Source: Anaerovibrio lipolyticus LB2005 | GTDB taxonomy: Bacteria > Bacillota > Negativicutes > Selenomonadales > Selenomonadaceae | NCBI RefSeq assembly: GCF_000621545.1 | Contig: NZ_JHYA01000010.1 | Span: 78,193-142,192, forward strand | Length of the DNA: 64,000 nt | Reading direction: 5' to 3' | Part shown: in pieces, positions 51,959 through 60,396 of the stretch | Layout: every line of letters begins with the position of its first letter | How positions within the stretch are numbered: the first letter of the stretch is position 1 | The notes under the pieces: generated by a model | What the model saw: the letters and a program-made list of their open reading frames with translations, nothing else | What the model was told of the DNA's origin: nothing | Databases searched by the model: none | Position numbers and translations under genes: made by a program

Positions 51959-53125
51959 CGACATCATTTCTAAAACTCTTTGTGCCCTATTTTCCCAACA
52001 ATGCTTAGCCTTAGCCTTCCCATAAGCCCGGATAGCTGAGGCTAATCTTTTTGACTCATCAAGAAGCAGCTCATCCACTACATTCATCTGCTGACCTATA
52101 TTCTTCCAATCAAACAGATAAATCTCACTGCCATCCTCAAACTCTCTGTCTAAATAAGAGCTGTATTCACTTACCACCACTGCCCCATTAAGCATAGCCG
52201 TAAACACCCTGTCGTGACCGCCATTATTAAACTCCGCTTGATCCTGCACCACTACCTTGGCACGTGAAAACGCATCCAATACCGTGTCGTAGCTAACAGC
52301 ACCATTAAGCTTCAATCGCTTGGCAAATGGTACATTCTCCCAGCCTGGTCCAAAGACATCCACCCGGATGTCTTTTTTGGTGAGCTCCTCAAGGGTACGA
52401 TATCGGCGGAGCATTTTAACATAGAAAAACACCCCATGAAAATATGGAGAAAGTGCTGTAACATAATCCTCTCCAATAAGCCCTCTTTCCTCCAGCACAT
52501 ATTTTACAGCTGGAAGCAGACTTACGGGATTGGCCAGCATATACTCCACCACATCATCCAATATGCCGATTATATATGGATTATCCGTCTGCTCCCGCCA
52601 ATACATTTTGATGTTGCCATCCTCAAACATACTGGCACTGAACACCACGTCCAAATCCCTATCAATACTGAATATTTCATATTCTCTGGTAGCCACATCC
52701 CCGCCCAAAGGCTGAAATATTTCCCCAGCAAACTGTTTTTCAGGGAAACGATATTTTATAGCACCAATATGGCTTTTATCCAATACCCATAAATAATGCT
52801 TTTGGCAGGGAAATCCCAGATTACCGTTAGCCGCATTATACGGGGCATCCAACAGCACCGATACATAAGGTACTGGCAAATCCCCCAATGCATAATGGTC
52901 AGGAGCCGTCTGCAAAAATGCCCCTGTATCATTTACCCCGATTGAAAACCAAACCTCACCAGACCGCATTAAATCATAGGCCCGTTGCATAGCTTCTGGG
53001 TCGTTCAAATATGTGTACTCCACATCACACCCCAAGCTTTCAAAGCCCTTGGCTATTTCAAGGGAATTTCTATGTAGTGCCGGATGATTCCCTTCGGATA
53101 CTATAAAGGCGATTATCTTCTTCAA
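51953..53125 (-). CDS. CgeB-like glycosyltransferase
   Basis: A 390-residue GT-B protein of the CgeB/Glyco_trans_1_2 group. It has VSVLLDAPYNAA and LDKSHIGAIKYRF in the N-terminal domain and AKVVVQDQAEFNNGGHDRVFTAMLNGAVVVSEYSSYLDREF in the donor domain. The start is TTG 53125; GAGG lies 8-9 bases upstream and overlaps the end of the preceding gene. It is a tandem paralogue of the next gene (about half identical by eye), so the two probably add similar sugars in sequence or to different acceptors. Confidence 0.82.
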   Translation of the reverse strand: MKKIIAFIVSEGNHPALHRNSLEIAKGFESLGCDVEYTYLNDPEAMQRAYDLMRSGEVWFSIGVNDTGAFLQTAPDHYALGDLPVPYVSVLLDAPYNAANGNLGFPCQKHYLWVLDKSHIGAIKYRFPEKQFAGEIFQPLGGDVATREYEIFSIDRDLDVVFSASMFEDGNIKMYWREQTDNPYIIGILDDVVEYMLANPVSLLPAVKYVLEERGLIGEDYVTALSPYFHGVFFYVKMLRRYRTLEELTKKDIRVDVFGPGWENVPFAKRLKLNGAVSYDTVLDAFSRAKVVVQDQAEFNNGGHDRVFTAMLNGAVVVSEYSSYLDREFEDGSEIYLFDWKNIGQQMNVVDELLLDESKRLASAIRAYGKAKAKHCWENRAQRVLEMMSL

Positions 53126-53127
53126 AA

Positions 53128-54318
53128 TTAATTACCTCGTAACACTGACATCATTTCCATTATACTGGCTGCCCTGTTTACCCAACGATGCTGACTACTT
53201 GCCTTGCCATAGGCACTGATAGCCGTAGAAAGACGCAACGACTCATTGGATATCAGTTCCTTTATGATTTGTAGCTGACTGCCGGTATTTTTCCAATCAA
53301 AGAGGAAAATATCCTTATTTACATCAAACTTCTTCTCTAAGTAAGTGCTGTACTCACTCACTACTGCAGCACCATTCAACATGGCTGTAAAGACTCTGTC
53401 ATGGCCCCCATTATTAAATTCTGCCTGATCCTGGAAAACCACCTTAGTCTTTGTAAAGGCATCCAACACTTCCTCATAATCCACTTCGCCGTGAAGACGC
53501 AGCTTATCCGCAAATGGTACCCACTCCCAACCGGAGCCATAGACATCCACGGTAATACCTTCTTTAGCAAGAAGCTCCACAGCATTATAGCGACGACGAT
53601 GCTTTACATAGAAGAACAGTGAGAACATATATGGCGTAAACTTATGAATATACTCCGGACCATATAATCCCCGTTCCTCCAGTACCACCTTAAAGGCATC
53701 CAACATACTGACAGGATTGGACAGCATATAATCCACCACATCCTGCAAAATAGCCACCACAAAGGGACTGGTATCATCCTCCATCCACGCGGGCTTAAAA
53801 TCACCGCCATGATAAATCGACGCACTATAAACCACATCCAAAGGCCGCTCTATGCTGAATATTTCCTCTTCATTCCCATTAGAGCTACCGGCCAATGGCA
53901 GCAGCATACTACCAGCGAAGGTGGTCTTTGGATAACAAATCTTCAATGCTTCCTGATGGGTTTTATCCAATAAGCACACATAATGATTTTTGCATGGAAA
54001 AGCAATATTATCCGTAGCCACATTATATGGAGCATCCAACATGATGGACACGAAAGGTGTATCGACATATTCATAGATACACCGACCATCATTGTCCACC
54101 ATATATTTTCCAGAGTTATTTACCCCAACACTAAATTCTATTTGCTCATTCAAAAGCATATGCCTGGCTCCAAGCATAGTGCTGACATCATTAATATCCG
54201 CCAATATAAGTTCAAGCCCCAACTTGGCAAACCCATGAACAATATCATTGGTAATCCGCTTCATGGATGGATGCCCTAATTCTGTTGTATATAATAATAT
54301 TTTCTTTCCATTATCCAT
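53128..54318 (-). CDS. CgeB-like glycosyltransferase
   Basis: A 396-residue paralogue of the gene at 51953: VSIMLDAPYNVATDNIAFPCKNHYVCLLDKTHQEAL and TKVVFQDQAEFNNGGHDRVFTAMLNGAAVVSEYSTYLEKKF are shared. Start ATG 54318 overlaps the TPR gene by 8 bases and has GGGG upstream. Relatives are common in flagellin glycosylation loci. The sugar is unknown. Confidence 0.82.
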   Translation of the reverse strand: MDNGKKILLYTTELGHPSMKRITNDIVHGFAKLGLELILADINDVSTMLGARHMLLNEQIEFSVGVNNSGKYMVDNDGRCIYEYVDTPFVSIMLDAPYNVATDNIAFPCKNHYVCLLDKTHQEALKICYPKTTFAGSMLLPLAGSSNGNEEEIFSIERPLDVVYSASIYHGGDFKPAWMEDDTSPFVVAILQDVVDYMLSNPVSMLDAFKVVLEERGLYGPEYIHKFTPYMFSLFFYVKHRRRYNAVELLAKEGITVDVYGSGWEWVPFADKLRLHGEVDYEEVLDAFTKTKVVFQDQAEFNNGGHDRVFTAMLNGAAVVSEYSTYLEKKFDVNKDIFLFDWKNTGSQLQIIKELISNESLRLSTAISAYGKASSQHRWVNRAASIMEMMSVLRGN

Positions 54319-55387
54319 GTCTATGCCCCTTTATCGCCCTGATAAGGCCAAATTCCACCATTGGTATGGCAGAGGCATATTCCAAAGCCTTGTTCTTATC
54401 CCCCATTGCAAGGTAAGTAAAGGCCATATTTTTTAACACAACCGGGTCATGGGCATCTATTTCCAGTGCCTTATTTAAAAGCTTTATTGCACCATCATAA
54501 TCATCATTAAGATAGAGACCAGAGGCAAAATTATTAAGTCCTTTTATTTTATCACTAAAGGAAATATTACTGCTCATAACCTTATTGATAAGTGCTTCAG
54601 CCGCCTCAGTCATTTTCTCAGCATTTTTTGAAACAGCCTCAATCTCCTCGTCCTGTGGTGACATCTCCCTTTCATCTGCCTCAACCTTTTCTTCCAGCTT
54701 ATTCTCCTGTCGATTGCCCTTGCTCTTATTGAGCAATTCTTTTAATCGGGCCACTGCGGCCTGGGCCTTGGATTGTCCATCACCAGCCTGCGCCCTATCA
54801 CTATTTACAGGGGTATCATCTACCGGAGAGAGAGAGGCTTCCAGCATATCCTGAATTGAACTGCTCTGCTCCGATACCGTTGGAGAAGCAGTAGCCACAT
54901 AATGCTCCTTGAAATAATCCTCCAGTACAGGATACTTGGCCATCATATCACCCAAATTATCGTGGCAATACACCAGCATATCCAGCAGTCTTTCCTTGTC
55001 TTCATCCTTCATGCCAGGCTGCAATTTCTCCACCACAAAGGATAATATATTAAACCCATCCTCTGGTTTATCCTCTACGAAACACAAGCGTCCCAAAAGC
55101 AACCTTGCACTGATATTATTCGGATCATAAGTCAAGGTATTGTTCACCCACTTGGCTGCCCGCTCGTAATCCCCAGTCATAAAATAGCAGCTGGCTCCCA
55201 TAGCCATAATCTCTGGGTCCATTTTTTTGTGCTTAGCGATTTCAGCCATAGTATCCATGGCTTCAACATATTCCCCAGCAGAATATTGCTCCTTCATTTT
55301 TTTCTTTAAATTAATAAGTTCACTTACTTCTACATTTGCCTGCTTCTTCTTTTTCTTATTACCGATTTTATTCTTAAAGCTTCCCAT
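54311..55387 (-). CDS. TPR-repeat protein
   Basis: A 358-residue protein. A Lys-rich N-terminus (KNKIGNKKKKKQAN) is followed by TPR-type helical repeats at about 30-140 (ASCYFMTGDYERAAKWVNNTLTYDPNNISARLLLGRLCF), a low-complexity linker with Ser/Gln/Glu (170-260) and two further TPRs near the C-terminus (ASGLYLNDDYDGAIKLLNKALEIDAHDPVVLKNMAFTYLAMGDKNKALEYA). No enzyme domain is present. GGGAGG precedes ATG. Likely an adaptor that holds flagellin or glycosyltransferases together; the basic N-terminus could touch membrane or RNA. Confidence 0.8.
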   Translation of the reverse strand: MGSFKNKIGNKKKKKQANVEVSELINLKKKMKEQYSAGEYVEAMDTMAEIAKHKKMDPEIMAMGASCYFMTGDYERAAKWVNNTLTYDPNNISARLLLGRLCFVEDKPEDGFNILSFVVEKLQPGMKDEDKERLLDMLVYCHDNLGDMMAKYPVLEDYFKEHYVATASPTVSEQSSSIQDMLEASLSPVDDTPVNSDRAQAGDGQSKAQAAVARLKELLNKSKGNRQENKLEEKVEADEREMSPQDEEIEAVSKNAEKMTEAAEALINKVMSSNISFSDKIKGLNNFASGLYLNDDYDGAIKLLNKALEIDAHDPVVLKNMAFTYLAMGDKNKALEYASAIPMVEFGLIRAIKGHRHG

Positions 55388-55411
55388 TGAATTGGTCCTC
55401 CCTTTATAAAT

Positions 55412-55493
55412 ACCTCATCCCCTCCTTCGGAGGGACCTTCTCCCCCTAAAGGGACTAGCTCATTCCATTCGCGTCGCAAAGGAGAAGGTTTCA
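55412..55493. repeat. palindromic intergenic repeat element
   Basis: About 82 bases with nested inverted repeats: CCCTCC-TTC-GGAGGG next to CCTTCTCC...GGAGAAGG, flanked by CCTCAT on one side and TTTCAT on the other. It fills the gap between the GT41 and TPR genes. The same layout, shortened, appears inside the GT41 gene at 56589. It may act as an mRNA-stabilising or terminating hairpin. Confidence 0.6.
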
Positions 55494-55519
55494 TTTAGTA
55501 TTAAATTCCACGAAAAATT

Positions 55520-58500
55520 TTATTTTCCTGCAAGAATGGAAATGTATGCACTTTCCAATTCTTCCATATATTTTTTACCATCCATTATTGGAGCTGCCGT
55601 CATCATCTTTCGTAAACTCCTATGAAGCATATCCAATAATTCAATATCATTGGCCAAGCCCACAGCCCGCTCAATATAGTCATTGATATTTAACACTGCC
55701 AATTCACCAAGGCCAGTATTATTTAAAATACTCAATCCAAACCGGGAACCTCGCCTATCTCCATACAAACTTATTACCGGAACCCCCATATACAGAGCAT
55801 CACAGGTGGTTCCACCGCCGGGATAAGGATAGGTATCCAAGGCAATGTCCACATCAAGATATCGATTCATATAGGTATTGGTGGCTGGTTCCAGCTCGAT
55901 TCTGGATAAATCCAATCCTAAATTCATCAGACGGCTACGAACCATTCCACAGGCTGATTCACTTACCAATAGCTGGCACTTTATCAGCAAGCGTGAATCT
56001 GGCACCCTTGCCATTATTTCCTTCCAGGCAAGCAGCATTTCATCCGTTATCTTATGATAATGATTGAAAACCCCAAAAGTAATATACCCTTTCTCACGGC
56101 ATGGTGTCACTTTAGATATTGGCACATCGTTCCGCCCGGTATAGCAAAATTGAGAGGTAAGATACAATGGCTTTTCTGTAATATTGCTTACATCTGGATC
56201 TATATAGCTATCCGTAATAAGATAATCGGTACAGTTTAGCCCCGTACTTTCCATCCAACCCAAGCCGGAAATCTGCACTCGAGCTACCCTATCATAAAAA
56301 ACTGGGATTCCGCTGTCAGCACTATGTCCTGCCAAATCCACCAGTATGTCAATTTTTTCCTTTTTGAGTCTTTCTACAATCTCAGGCCAATCCATTTCTG
56401 AAACATCTATCCAGTTATCCACTAAGCCTTTTAGATGTTCAGTAAAGCCATCAGCCTTATCCGTAAGGCTTATACAGGTTACCTTGAATTTGTCACGATT
56501 GTAGCCATGGAGCATGGTGTAATAGAAGGAAAACATCACATGCTGACGAAAATCAGGAGAAATGTAGGCAAGGTGGATTTTTGCTTGACCTCCTCCGAGC
56601 ACTACGTGCCCACCTCCCACAGAGGGGAAGGCTTTTTCTATTTTCTCCAACCATTTCCGTACATCATCACAATCCTCTGTCCTACACAGTTGGGCCAATA
56701 ACGCCGAACCCATTAAACTAAACTTATCATAAGCATCATCCGCCAGCTTTGCCCCCTGTTCATAACCGGTCACAGAATCATCAATAAAGCCTAGTTTGAG
56801 ACTCCTATTGGCATAATTCACCCACAACCGTCGTTGATATTCCCTGGTCCCCTTTTCACTCTCCTCACGCAATAACTCAAGGGTGTGCTTACTTTCCTGC
56901 CACGCCCCTACATAATCCAGCTTTCCCTGTAAAATATCGCTCAACAGGCTAGTAGCTTCCAGAATGTATTTATTATCCTTGTCCTGCTTTAAGGCTATAC
57001 GGCACCAGCCCTCTGCCCGTTCATAGTCATTTTCCTTGTAACAAGCAAAGCTGTAATTCAATGCTGCCTTGGCGGTAGGACATTCCGCTGGCTTAAGCTG
57101 AGCTACATATTGTTGCCAAATATCCTTATAGGCTGCTTCCAGCTCTTTCATATAAAGCTTTCTATCCATCAAAGGAGATTTCTCCATCATATGCCGCAAT
57201 CCAATATGGAGATTGTTGATTATTTCCTTGTCCCCAGCCAGAGCCACCGCCAAGTCAAAATAAGCCTGTTTATCATAAACCACAAACTCCGGCAGTCCTA
57301 TATTTTCCAACAGACTCTTACCAAACCGTTCCCCATGGCTATTACCAGCCAAGGTAATAACTGGAATCCCCATATAAAGGGCATCACAGGTTGTACCTCC
57401 TCCTGGATAAGGGAAAGTATCCAAAGCAATATCCATATCCAGATATTCCCCTAAATAATCTTTTGAAAAACCTCTGAGCTCTATGCGTTTTTCCCACTCT
57501 GCAGAATTAACATCTATGCCAATTTTGGCAAGCCTGTCTGTAAACAATTCATATCCATATTCATCATCAAAAATGCCTCCCTTTAACAGCAAATGTGATT
57601 CCGGCACTGCCTTTAAAATAGCCACCCACAGCTCCAAAACCTCATCATTAACCTTTCGAATATGATTGAAGCTACCAAAGGTAATGTAGCCATTTCTTAA
57701 ATAAGGAGCTTCTCCGGTAGAAGGTGCTTCATAAATTGGAGCATAGCAAAAATGAGAATGCTCGAGACTAATAATATCCTCCACAAAATACTCCGGTTCA
57801 GATTGCAACGCCTTATCCGACAGAAAATAATCTATGGTCTGTAATCCAGTGGTGGCAAAATAGCCAATACCACTGACCTGCACCGGTGCCGGTTTATAAG
57901 CCATTACAGGCAGGGCATTTCCTTTTGTATGTCCTGCCAAATCCACCAGTATATCGATTTTATCCTCATAAATAACCTCTGCCGCAGTCCTGGCATTCAT
58001 GCCACTGATATTGCACCAATTATCAACCATGTTTTTTATTTCATCGCTAAAGCTATCCTCAACAAAGCTGTTATGATAGCAATACACCTCAAATTGCTCT
58101 TTATCATAATTAGCCAGCATTGCCCAGCAAAAACGTAGCACAACATGATATCGCAAATCTGGGGATATATAACCTATGCGTATTTTTCCCTGTTTATGAC
58201 CAGTAATAGCCTCCAGTTGATATTTAGACCTATTGTCATATTGCGATATGTCCCTAAATAACTCATTGTAACCGCAATGAGCATTAAAATATTTCTCTGG
58301 CGTATTACGTGTTAAATGGAGATTAAAGAGGTAATTGCTATATTCCAAAGCCTTAAGCTGTAATGAATCAGCTGCCTTTACAGATTCCCAATAATAGTTC
58401 AAGGCCTCATCAAGAACGCCATAATTCCCCAGTAGTTTACCAAGCATATTGCATATCTTTTCCCAAACCGCTTTTGGAGTAGTATCCGGATTCTTCGTTG

Positions 58501-58825
58501 CAAAGTCAAAGGCTTCTCGCCCTTTTGCTATAGCTTCACGATTTTTCCCCTGTTCCATAAGAAGCCTTGCCTGAAGGAATTTACGGTACGCCGTTACAGG
58601 TAGCTTGCGTAATTTGCCAATCAGCTCATCGGCTCCTAATAAATTATGCGTTTCGATAGCAATAACCATAGAAATATCTATGGAATCACCTAGCAGCTTA
58701 TTCCAGCCCAGCTTGTCTGCTAAATGGACCAGCTTGGCGACCATGGATGCGGCTTCACCATACCTTCCAGCATCTATCAGTCTGTATATTTCTTCCATTC
58801 GGGCCTGTCCCTGCTTTATATTCAT
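55520..58825 (-). CDS. double GT41 (SPINDLY/OGT-like) O-glycosyltransferase
   Basis: An 1101-residue protein with two complete GT41 domains in tandem. An N-terminal TPR-like region (1-210) precedes domain 1, which runs from KIRIGYISPDLRYH (about 217) to YPGGGTTCDALYMGIPVI (about 471). A second TPR-like stretch follows (590-735), then domain 2 from IHLAYISPDFRQHV (about 750) with another YPGGGTTCDALYMGVPVI (about 1000). GT41 enzymes put GlcNAc or another sugar on Ser/Thr of proteins in the cytosol. Two domains in one chain suggest processive or bivalent glycosylation of flagellin. GAGGTGATAT precedes ATG. The linker before domain 2 contains the palindromic repeat at 56589. Confidence 0.92.
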   Translation of the reverse strand: MNIKQGQARMEEIYRLIDAGRYGEAASMVAKLVHLADKLGWNKLLGDSIDISMVIAIETHNLLGADELIGKLRKLPVTAYRKFLQARLLMEQGKNREAIAKGREAFDFATKNPDTTPKAVWEKICNMLGKLLGNYGVLDEALNYYWESVKAADSLQLKALEYSNYLFNLHLTRNTPEKYFNAHCGYNELFRDISQYDNRSKYQLEAITGHKQGKIRIGYISPDLRYHVVLRFCWAMLANYDKEQFEVYCYHNSFVEDSFSDEIKNMVDNWCNISGMNARTAAEVIYEDKIDILVDLAGHTKGNALPVMAYKPAPVQVSGIGYFATTGLQTIDYFLSDKALQSEPEYFVEDIISLEHSHFCYAPIYEAPSTGEAPYLRNGYITFGSFNHIRKVNDEVLELWVAILKAVPESHLLLKGGIFDDEYGYELFTDRLAKIGIDVNSAEWEKRIELRGFSKDYLGEYLDMDIALDTFPYPGGGTTCDALYMGIPVITLAGNSHGERFGKSLLENIGLPEFVVYDKQAYFDLAVALAGDKEIINNLHIGLRHMMEKSPLMDRKLYMKELEAAYKDIWQQYVAQLKPAECPTAKAALNYSFACYKENDYERAEGWCRIALKQDKDNKYILEATSLLSDILQGKLDYVGAWQESKHTLELLREESEKGTREYQRRLWVNYANRSLKLGFIDDSVTGYEQGAKLADDAYDKFSLMGSALLAQLCRTEDCDDVRKWLEKIEKAFPSVGGGHVVLGGGQAKIHLAYISPDFRQHVMFSFYYTMLHGYNRDKFKVTCISLTDKADGFTEHLKGLVDNWIDVSEMDWPEIVERLKKEKIDILVDLAGHSADSGIPVFYDRVARVQISGLGWMESTGLNCTDYLITDSYIDPDVSNITEKPLYLTSQFCYTGRNDVPISKVTPCREKGYITFGVFNHYHKITDEMLLAWKEIMARVPDSRLLIKCQLLVSESACGMVRSRLMNLGLDLSRIELEPATNTYMNRYLDVDIALDTYPYPGGGTTCDALYMGVPVISLYGDRRGSRFGLSILNNTGLGELAVLNINDYIERAVGLANDIELLDMLHRSLRKMMTAAPIMDGKKYMEELESAYISILAGK
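56589..56638. repeat. palindromic repeat inserted in frame inside GT41 gene
   Basis: On the plus strand CCTCCTCC-GAGCAC-TAC-GTGCCC-ACCTCCC then AGGGGAAGGCTTTTT, the same order of parts as the intergenic element at 55412. It encodes KAFPSVGGGHVVLGGGQAK, a Gly-rich stretch with no counterpart before the first GT41 domain, and leaves the frame open. Confidence 0.5.
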
Positions 58826-58878
58826 ATATCACCTCGTCCCCCTCTGCCGACTTATACTTAACAGACCATGAGAGAAGG

Positions 58879-60396
58879 CTATTTCCCATCTATTTCAGCA
58901 TTTATACGATAATTCTTTAACCGCTTCAGCGCCGCTGCTTCCTTGGTATTCTTGCCAAACCTTTCCAAATATTCATTGGAAACCAATACATTCAAATATC
59001 CATCCTGAGGATATTTCTCCATATTATTGGCACTTAGTACACCATATCGAATCAATTCCTTGTACCGTTCACCAAGCTTTACCAACGCACCATCATATCT
59101 TCCGCCTGCCATATAGGCAAAGCTCGCCTCATAGCCGGTAACGTTTTTTCCATAATAGGCCATAACACCTTGGCTGCCATATCCCTTTACACTCCGGCAA
59201 ATAAAAGCTCCATCCTTATCCCGATCATATAATGTATTTAGCAATTCGATTAATTCCGCGTCATCAATCTCACCCAAAGCCTTACAAAGCCCCTTTAGTG
59301 AATCCCTTTGATATTTATGCTCCTTTAGAGCCAGTAAATAATTTTCCGCTGCCTTTGCTCTATCACCTTTTAAGTAATAAATATTCCCCAACCGTTCGTA
59401 GGCATACGGAAGAAGGCCTCGTGAGGTATCAGATATACCTATACCCTGCCGCAGCTTATCCTCCTGGACCTTACGTAATTCCAAACCATGAAGCACTGCC
59501 TGCTCTGCTCCCAGCAAATCCCCATCCTTTTCCAAAGCCATACCACGAGTAAATGCAAAAAAAGGTTCATGAGGATATTCCCCTTCAGCTCGATTAATCA
59601 TATTTAAAACTTCATCTACGGGACGACCAGCGTTATACATGGCCATTATAATCGTCTCATAAAATGATCCCTCGCCACCAATCATCTGGTATCCAGCACT
59701 AATACATTTTTCCCCATAGTAAATGGTCTTTTCATAATCACCCAACGTATTATAGGCATCCATCAAATAGGGATATAGCCTGCGCCGTTCCTGCTCGGTA
59801 GTAGCATTCTGTAATTCCTGTAGAAGAATAGGCAAATTACGCTCCGACTTACTACGTATTATACTGCTGGAATATCCAGTATGGATTGTTTCCAGACTAG
59901 CTGCAAACACCATTTTCTTATTCCCCTGACTGTTTTCCAGCTGCTCATGGATTGCCCCCTTATATCTAATATAAGGACTACGACGAAAAACACGAGGCAA
60001 TAAACTAGTGCTAACTACGCGCCATTCATTATCTTTATCAACTTCCAACGTACGACATAAAAGACATGCTATATTTTTATCCTTATTATAGCGTTCCAAT
60101 TCTTGTCGTAAAGACCTTTGAGAAGCTTCAGTAAAAACATCATCTGCATCCAAAAATATAATCCAATCACCGGTAGCCTGATCAATAGCATAATTTTTCG
60201 CCGCCGCAAAATCATTTATCCATTTAAAATGATATAGCTTAGCACCAGCTTCCTGAGCCAGCTTCACCGTATTATCCGTGGAACCAGTATCCACCACAAT
60301 AAGCTCATCCGCTACCCTTTTCATGCATGCTAGCCAACGGGGCATATTTTTTTCTTCGTTTTTCGTTATTACACAGGCTGATATTTTAATGCCCAT
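58879..60396 (-). CDS. GT2 glycosyltransferase with TPR region
   Basis: A 505-residue protein. Residues 1 to about 230 are a GT-A family 2 domain: SACVITKNEEKNMPRWL, LIVVDTGSTDNTVKLAQEAGAKLYHFKW, AKNYAIDQATGDWIIFLDADD. The remainder is TPR-like helices (MDAYNTLGDYEKTIYYGEKCISAGY, YERLGNIYYLKGDRAKAAENYLLAL). The TNDFAAAKN-type pattern is that of SunS/WaaE-like enzymes, some of which act on proteins. GGAGGCGATGGAGA precedes ATG and lies inside the end of the upstream gene (11-base overlap). TPRs probably bind flagellin as protein acceptor. Confidence 0.88.
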   Translation of the reverse strand: MGIKISACVITKNEEKNMPRWLACMKRVADELIVVDTGSTDNTVKLAQEAGAKLYHFKWINDFAAAKNYAIDQATGDWIIFLDADDVFTEASQRSLRQELERYNKDKNIACLLCRTLEVDKDNEWRVVSTSLLPRVFRRSPYIRYKGAIHEQLENSQGNKKMVFAASLETIHTGYSSSIIRSKSERNLPILLQELQNATTEQERRRLYPYLMDAYNTLGDYEKTIYYGEKCISAGYQMIGGEGSFYETIIMAMYNAGRPVDEVLNMINRAEGEYPHEPFFAFTRGMALEKDGDLLGAEQAVLHGLELRKVQEDKLRQGIGISDTSRGLLPYAYERLGNIYYLKGDRAKAAENYLLALKEHKYQRDSLKGLCKALGEIDDAELIELLNTLYDRDKDGAFICRSVKGYGSQGVMAYYGKNVTGYEASFAYMAGGRYDGALVKLGERYKELIRYGVLSANNMEKYPQDGYLNVLVSNEYLERFGKNTKEAAALKRLKNYRINAEIDGK

